Shown in pieces: positions 16,395 through 22,239 of a stretch of 28,379 nt of DNA. The notes below the pieces were generated by a model. That model was not told the origin of the DNA. It made no database searches and was given only the letters and a program-made list of their open reading frames with translations. How positions within the stretch are numbered: the first letter of the stretch is position 1; each line of letters opens with the position of its first letter. Source of the DNA: a virus; IMG/VR virus record IMGVR_UViG_3300020187_000159, positions 1 through 28,379 of that record; one strand, written 5' to 3'. The position numbers and the translations under genes are program-made.

Positions 16395-17249
16395 ATGATA
16401 GATAAAATATTTATACCTACTGTTAATCGTGTTGACAATCAGATTACTTATGACAATTTGCCAGATGCATTGAAGTCAAAAGTAACTATGGTTGTTCAGG
16501 CATGGGAAAGAGAAAAATATGATTATGATTGTGATTATTTGATTCTTCCTGATAATGATGAATATCATTTCAGCCACTACTATTGCATATCAAAAACTAG
16601 AAAGTTTATATATGAAGCTGGACAAGATATCAAGTACGCCGTTTTAGATGACGATTTGTTATTTGGCAGAAGAAATTCCAAGTACTGGACTGGCATTTCT
16701 AACATGAAAAAGTCAAAGAGAAAGTCTACTGAACAAGATGTGATTGATATGTTTGCAATGTACAGTGATTGGTTAGACGAAGAAAATACCACAATTTGTG
16801 GATGCTCTCATTCAGAGAACCCACCAGGCAACAAAGCCTTTTCACGAAATAGTTCTTTGGGCAGCGCATTATGGATAAACGGCAAAGACTTTAAAGACGA
16901 ATTATCAGAACTTGATTTGACATCTGTTAAAGTTATGGAAGATACTTATTTTCTGTTGCAGCTATTGAGTAGAGGATACGGAAATAAAGTTAGTGAAGAA
17001 TTTATTTTTTTCAATCAAAGTGTTCATAAAAAAAGCATAGCGTCAACAATATGGGATCAGCAAACTTTTGAAAATACACTAAAGGATCATCAAATTGTTG
17101 AGAAAGCTTTTCCAGGAATATTTACAATACTGTATGATGAAAATGGTGAGCGAGTACAGGGTGGTTTCAGAGATTACGGCAAAGTAAGGGTGCAGTGGAG
17201 TAAAGCTTACAATAAAAAAGTAGAGTCTTTAGAACACCTATTTATTTAA
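16395..17249 (+). CDS. GT-A-fold glycosyltransferase-like protein
   Basis: 284 residues. The N-terminus (DKIFIPTVNRVDNQITYDNL) and a following strand are typical of nucleotide-sugar-binding GT-A folds, and YAVLDDDLLFGRR at 81-93 contains a DDD that can serve as the metal-binding DxD. RKFIYEAGQDIKY before it is the usual helix. Phage proteins of this shape include glycosyltransferases that decorate modified DNA bases and others that act on surface glycans; I cannot tell which. No hydroxymethylase or other base-modification gene is in the window. No clear ribosome-binding site was seen. Confidence 0.55.
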   Translation: MIDKIFIPTVNRVDNQITYDNLPDALKSKVTMVVQAWEREKYDYDCDYLILPDNDEYHFSHYYCISKTRKFIYEAGQDIKYAVLDDDLLFGRRNSKYWTGISNMKKSKRKSTEQDVIDMFAMYSDWLDEENTTICGCSHSENPPGNKAFSRNSSLGSALWINGKDFKDELSELDLTSVKVMEDTYFLLQLLSRGYGNKVSEEFIFFNQSVHKKSIASTIWDQQTFENTLKDHQIVEKAFPGIFTILYDENGERVQGGFRDYGKVRVQWSKAYNKKVESLEHLFI

Positions 17250-17258
17250 TAAATATAT

Positions 17259-17334
17259 GCACCCTTAGCTCAACGGATAGAGCAACGCCCTTCTAAGGCG
17301 TAGGTTGATGGTTCGAATCCATCAGGGTGTACCA
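17259..17334 (+). tRNA. tRNA-Arg(UCU)
   Basis: Full cloverleaf: acceptor GCACCCT/AGGGTGT (terminal G-U), D-arm GCTC...GAGC, anticodon stem ACGCC/GGCGT with loop CTTCTAA (anticodon TCT), T-arm GATGG-TTCGAAT-CCATC, discriminator A and encoded CCA. It reads AGA, which is heavily used in the surrounding phage genes. It lies ten bases after the glycosyltransferase-like gene. Confidence 0.95.
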
Positions 17335-17348
17335 AATTTAGGAATATT

Positions 17349-18011
17349 ATGAAAAAGTTTACACACATTGAAGCACCAAAATTACCATCACTGTCTCGCA
17401 AGAATATAGACGGCAAGAGAGTATATGTAAACGATGATGGTAATAAATATCCATCTGTCACCTCAGTTCTTTCCGTTCGTGGCAAGAAAGGTATTTTTGA
17501 ATGGCGACAACGAGTAGGTGCTGAAGAAGCAAACAGAATTTCAAACAAGGCATCAACTAGAGGCACTAGAGTTCATAAACTGTGCGAAGATTATCTGCTT
17601 AACAAAGAACTTCCTGAGCTGTCACCCCTAGATTTAGATACATGGAAAAAGTTTAGACCCATTGTCGAGAGAATAGATAATATTCACTATGTAGAACCAT
17701 TTTTATACAGCAATCATCTTGGAATGGCTGGACAATGTGACTGCATCGCTGAGTTTGACGGCAAACTCTCTGTGATAGATTTCAAGACTTCTCGCAGACT
17801 AAAGAGACATGAAGGCATATCTGGATACTTTGCACAGTGTGCCGCATATGCTGTAATGTACGAAGAGCTAACTGGAATCGCTATAAATAGAACAGTTATA
17901 CTTATTGCAGTAGATGGAGAAGAGCCTCAAATATTCATTGAGAAGCGAGATAATTACACTGATTATTTGTTAGAAAGTAAGAGAATGTTTTTAAACGGTG
18001 AGTACGATTAG
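17349..18011 (+). CDS. PD-(D/E)XK exonuclease (RecB/Cas4-like)
   Basis: 220 residues. Landmarks of the RecB-type nuclease core are present in order: H76 in RGTRVHKLCEDYL, D131 in GQCDCIAEF, D144-F-K146 in VIDFKTS, and Q163-x3-Y167 (QCAAY). These give the metal-binding and catalytic set of a single-strand/end-processing DNA exonuclease. The protein lacks the Fe-S cysteines of AddB/Cas4. Similar small nucleases occur in marine T4-like phages and probably act in host DNA degradation, replication or recombination. AGGA lies seven bases upstream of ATG. Confidence 0.85.
   Translation: MKKFTHIEAPKLPSLSRKNIDGKRVYVNDDGNKYPSVTSVLSVRGKKGIFEWRQRVGAEEANRISNKASTRGTRVHKLCEDYLLNKELPELSPLDLDTWKKFRPIVERIDNIHYVEPFLYSNHLGMAGQCDCIAEFDGKLSVIDFKTSRRLKRHEGISGYFAQCAAYAVMYEELTGIAINRTVILIAVDGEEPQIFIEKRDNYTDYLLESKRMFLNGEYD
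17882..17889 (+). promoter_or_regulatory. Possible T4-type late promoter
   Basis: TATAAATA, the T4 late consensus, inside the exonuclease gene and upstream of the glycine-zipper protein, tmRNA and lysin genes. In DNA this AT-rich several copies of this octamer are expected by chance, so only its position ahead of a lysis-type gene supports it. Confidence 0.25.
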
Positions 18012-18020
18012 GAGAAAGAC

Positions 18021-18407
18021 ATGAAAATTTTAGTTTTAATTGCAGCACTAGTACCATCCCTTGCGCTTGCTCAGATTGAAATTGTTTCTGAAAAGCCTAA
18101 ATATGTTATGGTCACCCAACAAGAGTGTGAGACACGAGAAGTGTATGTCGAAAACTCACTCGGCAGTTCTATCGTAGGCGGTGTCATCGGAGCAGCTATC
18201 GGCAATGAGATTGGTGGTGGTTCTGGAAGAAAGATCGCTACTGTGGTCGGCGCTATCACAGGAGCTAATGTTGGTAGAACACGAGCCCAAAACAAAGGAA
18301 GAATGGAATATCGTAATGTTTGTCGTGATGTACAAGTACAAGTACAGCGTGGCAAGTATATCACAATGCGCTACGAAGGAAAGTTACACACAATCCTAGT
18401 AGATTAG
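18021..18407 (+). CDS. Secreted glycine-zipper (2TM) envelope protein
   Basis: 128 residues. A signal peptide (MKILVLIAALVPSLALA) with predicted cleavage after A17 precedes QIEIV; there is no lipobox Cys, so it is not a lipoprotein. Residues 48-86 form a glycine-zipper pair (GGVIGAAIGNEIGGGSG, then VVGAITGANVG) like the 17-kDa surface antigen/SlyB family, which inserts in the outer membrane. C36 and C101 could form a disulfide. AGGAGAAAGAC precedes ATG. As it lies just upstream of the lysin gene, an envelope role during infection, such as spanin-like outer membrane disruption or host-surface alteration, is possible but unproven. Confidence 0.75.
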   Translation: MKILVLIAALVPSLALAQIEIVSEKPKYVMVTQQECETREVYVENSLGSSIVGGVIGAAIGNEIGGGSGRKIATVVGAITGANVGRTRAQNKGRMEYRNVCRDVQVQVQRGKYITMRYEGKLHTILVD

Positions 18408-18410
18408 AAT

Positions 18411-18703
18411 TCGATGAAGCATGTAATAGGAAGTTTGGACAGGGGTGCAACTCCCCTCGCCTCCACCAATAAGCATCTTCCGTCCTCACTGAGGAAAGTA
18501 GATGGTAACAACCAGATTAGAGGGTGCTTATTAATGGGGGCGTTTTAGATTCGACAGGCAACTGAAAGCATGTGGAGAATAGGTGCGGGAGCTACCTTAA
18601 ATGCAACGAACTTAATAAATGCCAACGATGAAGCATTTGCTCTAGCCGCATAGGCTAGATGAGGTATGGGCACCACCTTATAATCAAAAGGGCCCAAACT
18701 AAA
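18411..18703 (+). ncRNA. ssrA: Circularly permuted (two-piece) tmRNA
   Basis: The acceptor half comes first and ends at 18468: T-arm AGGGG-TGCAACT-CCCCT, then CGCCTCC, discriminator A and CCA. An intervening segment closed by AATAAGCA (18468-18475)/TGCTTATT (18525-18532) follows. The coding half starts at 18536 with GGGGGCG, complementary to CGCCTCC with one G-U, and has the hallmark GATTCGACAGG. The tag reading frame (18621-18653) encodes ANDEAFALAA and TAG; the ALAA end is a ClpXP degron. The stop lies in a CTAGCC/GGCTAG hairpin, and an H-type pseudoknot follows (18662-18665/18675-18678 and 18667-18671/18692-18696). Outer ends are approximate. Permutation of this kind is typical of alphaproteobacterial tmRNA. 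Confidence 0.92.
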
Positions 18704-18714
18704 GGAAGACAATC

Positions 18715-19293
18715 ATGTACATAGTAGAAGATACGCTTGCTATGTTAGTCGCAGTAGTTACACTAACAGCAGTAAGTATGTTCGCTTATAATGAAAGTGA
18801 TGACACCCCAATAGATGCAGTAGAAGTAACACAGACAGTTGAAATCATTCCTTCTTGGTATGACTTTGCACACGAAGAGACTGAATGCTTGGCAACAAAC
18901 ATTTATTTTGAGGCTCGTGGCGAATCATACGAGGGTCAAAAAGCAGTAGCGTTTGTCACACTAAATAGAGTAGATAGTAACAAGTTTCCGAATGATATCT
19001 GTTCAGTTGTGTATCAAGCAAAACATTCAGATTGGTGGGCTGAACACAAAGATCGTTTAGTTCCTATTCGCAATAAATGTCAGTTCAGTTGGTACTGTGA
19101 CGGCAAGTCAGACAGAATACGAAACTCTTCTGATTACCAAAGATTATATACTCTTGCTGCTGAAGTTATTACAGGCAGACACGAAGACAATACAGAGGGT
19201 GCGCTTTGGTATCATGCAAACTATGTCAGACCAGACTGGCGACTCGCATACGCTAAAACAGTAGATATTGATGACCATATCTTTTACAAATAA
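18715..19293 (+). CDS. SleB-type cell-wall hydrolase with signal anchor (lysin)
   Basis: 192 residues. A hydrophobic segment at about 7-25 with few charges before it is a signal anchor or signal-anchor-release segment. The catalytic domain begins near residue 55: ECLATNIYFEARGE carries E66, the expected catalytic Glu of the SleB/CwlJ (Hydrolase_2) family, followed by VAFVTLNR, the C-Q-F-S-W segment and a C-terminal ALWYHANYV. The enzyme should cleave peptidoglycan, and the N-terminal anchor would direct it to the inner membrane/periplasm without a holin-made pore. Its ribosome-binding site AAGGA (18702-18706) adjoins the tmRNA 3' end. Confidence 0.85.
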   Translation: MYIVEDTLAMLVAVVTLTAVSMFAYNESDDTPIDAVEVTQTVEIIPSWYDFAHEETECLATNIYFEARGESYEGQKAVAFVTLNRVDSNKFPNDICSVVYQAKHSDWWAEHKDRLVPIRNKCQFSWYCDGKSDRIRNSSDYQRLYTLAAEVITGRHEDNTEGALWYHANYVRPDWRLAYAKTVDIDDHIFYK

Positions 19294-19294
19294 G

Positions 19295-19322
19295 TTGACA
19301 CTGGCTCATAATACTGTATAAT
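19295..19322 (+). promoter_or_regulatory. Consensus sigma70 promoter placed for a leaderless mRNA
   Basis: TTGACA (19295-19300), 16-base spacer, TATAAT (19317-19322); a second TATAAT overlaps at 19322-19327. The ATG at 19330 is seven bases after the first -10, about where transcription should begin, and there is no ribosome-binding site between. Confidence 0.7.
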
Positions 19323-19329
19323 ATAATAT

Positions 19330-20193
19330 ATGAATGAAGAAAATATAAACGCAAGAATAGTAGTCACAGGTGGATGTGGATTCATAGGATCTCACCTCGT
19401 GTACCGGCTTGCTGAAATTGGATTTGAAGTCACTGTTGTAGACGATATGCGACAAGGAGATTATGTATTTGATCTTCCGACTGTTAGATATATATTTGAA
19501 GATGTTTCTAAATGTAATCTTACCGAGATAATAAACAGACCGCTTGCTATCATACATCTAGCAAACAGTCCTAGAGTTCGTAGGTCACTTGAAGAGCCAA
19601 GAGATACTATTGACAATAACATTACTACAACTACTGCGGTATGTGATTGGGCAAGACACTGGCAGACATTTTTGTTCTTTGCCACTTCTTCTAGCACACA
19701 GTATAAAGATTCGGTAAATCCTTACACATGGAGCAAAGCAGCGTGTGAAGGTATCTTAGATTTGTATGAAGAACTTTATAATTTAAAGTTTACGAAAATG
19801 TTCTTCTACAATGTTTATGGACCAGGAGAAGCAGACTATGGTCCATACAGTACAGTAATAAGAAAGTTTAAGAAAGATTATTTGGCGGGTGAATCTCTTA
19901 CCATTTTCGGTAACGGAAGTAAAGAAAGAGATTTCACTCATGTAGACGATGTTGTACAAGGCATATTGCAACTGCTAGTAGACGAGAGACACTCAAAGGA
20001 AGTACATTTCGGCAAAGGTGATCCCAAGTCTATAGTATCAATTGCTCAAGCATTCAACACTCCAATCGTTCACAGTTTTGATAAACCGGGTGAAGCACAG
20101 ACTACTATCTGTAAAACACCTTATATAGAATGTCCTAATGATGTATTCTCATATATTGAGAATTGGTTGACGGAGAACACGATTGACAATTAG
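19330..20193 (+). CDS. NAD-dependent nucleotide-sugar epimerase/dehydratase
   Basis: 287 residues of the extended SDR family. NAD-binding GxxGxxG is G14/G17/G20 (TGGCGFIGSHLV), followed by VVDDM for the adenosine ribose; serines at 120-122 (FATSSST) and Y132-x3-K136 (YTWSK) form the catalytic set. NVYGPGE and the RDFTHVDDVV motif are characteristic of UDP-glucose 4-epimerase-like enzymes that bind nucleotide sugars. Its length is slightly short for the family. It may supply a modified sugar for host surface or virion glycosylation, possibly for the glycosyltransferase-like gene at 16395. It overlaps the gp33 gene if that uses the TTG start. Confidence 0.85.
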   Translation: MNEENINARIVVTGGCGFIGSHLVYRLAEIGFEVTVVDDMRQGDYVFDLPTVRYIFEDVSKCNLTEIINRPLAIIHLANSPRVRRSLEEPRDTIDNNITTTTAVCDWARHWQTFLFFATSSSTQYKDSVNPYTWSKAACEGILDLYEELYNLKFTKMFFYNVYGPGEADYGPYSTVIRKFKKDYLAGESLTIFGNGSKERDFTHVDDVVQGILQLLVDERHSKEVHFGKGDPKSIVSIAQAFNTPIVHSFDKPGEAQTTICKTPYIECPNDVFSYIENWLTENTIDN

Positions 20194-20476
20194 AGTAGTG
20201 GTAAACGAATTTATGGCTAACCCAGAAAAACTTACAGATGTTTTTATCATCACAAAAAAATTCAACACGGCGAGTGAGTTTTCACAGCATATTGAACGCA
20301 AAGCAATTCATACGAAATCGTCCTGCATTGACGTTCTTATTGAATATTGTACAAAAAATGATGTTGAAATTGAAAGTGCCAATAAGTTAATTAGTACCAG
20401 TCTCAAAGAAAAGATACAAGCAGAAGCACAAGAACTCAATCTTCTCAAGGTGAAATCTAATAAACTACCTTTTTAA
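20183..20476 (+). CDS. gp33: gp33-like late transcription co-activator
   Basis: 97 residues from TTG, which has GGAG seven bases upstream; ATG at 20213 (87 residues) lacks one. The segment SCIDVLIEYCTKNDVEIESA followed by NKLISTSLKEKIQAEAQELN matches the pattern of T4 gp33-like proteins, which bridge RNA polymerase and the sliding clamp at late promoters. Order gp33-gp59-gp32 is as in T4, which supports the call. The C-terminus (KVKSNKLPF) ends in a short hydrophobic tail as expected for clamp binding. Confidence 0.75.
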   Translation: MTIRVVVNEFMANPEKLTDVFIITKKFNTASEFSQHIERKAIHTKSSCIDVLIEYCTKNDVEIESANKLISTSLKEKIQAEAQELNLLKVKSNKLPF

Positions 20477-20477
20477 T

Positions 20478-21068
20478 ATGGAACCATTTGAAGTTTTTAG
20501 AATATATCTGTCTTTAAAGTTGCATTTTACAACTAAAGATTATGATATCACTCAAACGAAAGGCGCTGTTAGAGCCAAGAAGGAAACTTTTTTAAAAAGA
20601 AAAGACCTTACCTCTATCCGCAAATTGGCGAGAGACTATACTAAAAAACAAATTATAGACATTCTTGTTGCCAATTTTTCACAGGGTGACAGATGGGGTG
20701 GAATATTTGATTCATCTTGTCTAGAAACTTACAAAAAGTGGTTGACAAACAAGCGCAAAATGTTGTATAATTTTAATAATGATCTTGATTTAATTCTTAC
20801 AAGAATGGAAAAAGAAGAAATCAAATCAGCAATATTAGAAGGCACACATCCTTTAATTTTTAGAATGTATATGGGTCGTGAAATAAGTTTAGACAGTATA
20901 GTAATGCTAGAAAAGCTTAGGCCTTTTGTTGAAGAATATTATGATGATTTCGTCTTACAGGATATATGTCTTCTGGCATTAAAGTACAAACCCTTTATCA
21001 AATTTGATAAAGATAAAATTAACGCTAAACACATGGAGCAACTAAATTTAGTTTACGGCGATGAGTAA
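20478..21068 (+). CDS. gp59: gp59-like helicase loader
   Basis: 196 residues, close to T4 gp59 (217). The protein is largely helical and basic. N-terminal MEPFEVFRIYLSLKLHFTTK then DYDITQTKG and the C-terminal KPFIKFDKDK are consistent with gp59, which loads the replicative helicase onto gp32-coated forks. Position between gp33 and gp32 is the main corroboration. No ribosome-binding site is seen; it starts one base after the gp33 stop, so coupling is likely. A consensus promoter lies inside the gene. Confidence 0.8.
   Translation: MEPFEVFRIYLSLKLHFTTKDYDITQTKGAVRAKKETFLKRKDLTSIRKLARDYTKKQIIDILVANFSQGDRWGGIFDSSCLETYKKWLTNKRKMLYNFNNDLDLILTRMEKEEIKSAILEGTHPLIFRMYMGREISLDSIVMLEKLRPFVEEYYDDFVLQDICLLALKYKPFIKFDKDKINAKHMEQLNLVYGDE
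20742..20771 (+). promoter_or_regulatory. Internal sigma70 promoter in the gp59 gene
   Basis: TTGACA (20742-20747), 18-base spacer, TATAAT (20766-20771). Perfect hexamers inside coding sequence, oriented toward the 50-residue protein and gp32; could give extra early gp32 mRNA. Confidence 0.5.
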
Positions 21069-21213
21069 ATCAAATAAGTTTAGACCGCAAGAAAAACGCA
21101 TCAAGCGTATCGAGAAACGCCCTGAAAAGAAAATTGACAGGGAATTAAAGAATATAAATAAACTGGATACATCAAAGATAGACGATGTATTTGAAGATTT
21201 ATATACGAAGTAA
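21061..21213 (+). CDS. 50-residue basic protein between gp59 and gp32
   Basis: ATG overlaps the end of gp59 by eight bases and the frame closes with TAA at 21211-21213. The first 30 residues are strongly basic (MSKSNKFRPQEKRIKRIEKR), the end is acidic (SKIDDVFEDLYTK). No family recognised. It could be a small nucleic-acid or replisome-associated protein given its neighbours, but this is inference from position. Confidence 0.55.
   Translation: MSKSNKFRPQEKRIKRIEKRPEKKIDRELKNINKLDTSKIDDVFEDLYTK
21153..21160 (+). promoter_or_regulatory. T4-type late promoter upstream of gp32
   Basis: TATAAATA, predicted start about 21166, roughly 100 bases before the gp32 ATG. T4 gene 32 likewise has a late promoter upstream of its coding region. 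Chance occurrence is possible in AT-rich sequence. Confidence 0.45.
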
Positions 21214-21260
21214 TACAACGCAATATAACGCTATACAAACTATACAACGCATACTAGGAG
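21213..21260 (+). promoter_or_regulatory. Tandem 10-nt repeat in gp32 leader (possible translational operator)
   Basis: Four imperfect units in register: ATACAACGC (21213-21221), ATATAACGC (21223-21231), ATACAAACT (21233-21241), ATACAACGC (21242-21250), then AGGAG ribosome-binding site at 21256-21260. The stretch has almost no G and no self-complementarity, so it should be unstructured RNA. T4 gp32 represses its own translation by cooperative binding to an unstructured AU-rich leader. Confidence 0.5.
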
Positions 21261-21267
21261 AAACAAT

Positions 21268-22197
21268 ATGTCGTTCAATTCTTTATCTGATCTACGCAAG
21301 GCCCGTGGTAACTTCGATTCACTCATGAAAGAAGTTGAAAAACTTGATTCACCTCAGCAAAACAATCGAGGCGATGATCGAGAATGGAAAGCTACGGTAG
21401 ACCAAGCAGGTAATGGCTATGCTGTTATTCGCTTTCTTCCAGCACCACAAGGCGAAGATATGCCTTGGGCGCAACTTTGGAATCACGGATTTCAAGGACC
21501 ATCTGGTAAGTGGTACATCGAAAACTCACTTACTACACTCAAGCAAACTGACCCTGTATCAGAACTCAATTCAGAGCTTTGGAACAGCGGCGTAGAAGCT
21601 AACAAAGAAGTTGCTCGCAAGCAGAAGCGCCGACTATCATATTACGCTAACATTCTTGTAGTAGAAGATTCTGGTAATCCTTCTAACAACGGCAAAGTGT
21701 TCTTGTACAAGTTTGGCAAGAAAATCTTTGACAAAATCAAAGACGCTATGCAGCCCGAGTTTCAAGACGAGAATCCAATGAATCCTTTTGACTTCTGGGA
21801 TGGTGCTAACTTCAAGCTGAAGATTCGTCAAGTTGAAGGCTATCGCAACTATGACAAGTCTGAGTTCTCGGCAGTTAGTCCTGTATCTGACTCTGATGAA
21901 GAGATTGAAGCAATCTGGAACAAGCAGCATTCACTTGCTGAAATCATTGCTCCTTCTAACTTCAAGTCGTATGATGAACTGAAAAAGAAGCTAGATTTTG
22001 TTCTTGGATCAGCATCACGAGTAGGCACAGCAGAAAGCATTTCAGCTACTACTGGCGACTTGGCAGACGATGCGTTTCTAAAGGATGTTACGACAGCGGT
22101 TGAAAGCAGACAACAAACTGCTGCTGCTGTAGTAGATGATACAGATGATACAGATGACACCATGTCATACTTTGCTAAACTAGCGCAAGATGACTAG
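21268..22197 (+). CDS. gp32: gp32-like single-stranded DNA-binding protein
   Basis: 309 residues, near T4 gp32 (301). The N-terminal basic self-association region (SDLRKARGNFDSLMKEVEKL) is followed by an OB-fold core: GYAVIRFLPAP, then HGFQGPSGKWYIENS, FLYKFGKKIFDKI and FKLKIRQVEGYRNYDKSEF. The acidic C-terminus (DDTDDTDDT, then MSYFAKLAQDD) is the partner-binding tail. The protein has no cysteine, so the T4 zinc site (one His, three Cys) is absent; H73 remains but the Cys positions are Ser/Thr/Val. AGGAGAAACAAT precedes ATG. It coats ssDNA in replication, recombination and repair and recruits gp59. Confidence 0.92.
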   Translation: MSFNSLSDLRKARGNFDSLMKEVEKLDSPQQNNRGDDREWKATVDQAGNGYAVIRFLPAPQGEDMPWAQLWNHGFQGPSGKWYIENSLTTLKQTDPVSELNSELWNSGVEANKEVARKQKRRLSYYANILVVEDSGNPSNNGKVFLYKFGKKIFDKIKDAMQPEFQDENPMNPFDFWDGANFKLKIRQVEGYRNYDKSEFSAVSPVSDSDEEIEAIWNKQHSLAEIIAPSNFKSYDELKKKLDFVLGSASRVGTAESISATTGDLADDAFLKDVTTAVESRQQTAAAVVDDTDDTDDTMSYFAKLAQDD

Positions 22198-22214
22198 TCA
22201 ATAGTCTGTAATAG

Positions 22215-22238
22215 AAAAAGGGGCTTTGCCCCTTTTTT
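22215..22238. terminator. Bidirectional terminator between gp32 and the tape-measure-like gene
   Basis: AAAAA-GGGGC-TTT-GCCCC-TTTTTT: a five-pair GC stem flanked by A and T tracts on both sides, so it works in both directions. It lies exactly between the convergent gene ends at 22197 (plus) and 22240 (minus). Confidence 0.9.
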
Positions 22239-22239
22239 G

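Noticed and set aside
16409-16416. TATTTATA, a minus-strand late promoter octamer
   Set aside because: It would transcribe antisense to plus-strand genes with no minus-strand gene downstream; such octamers are expected by chance in this base composition.
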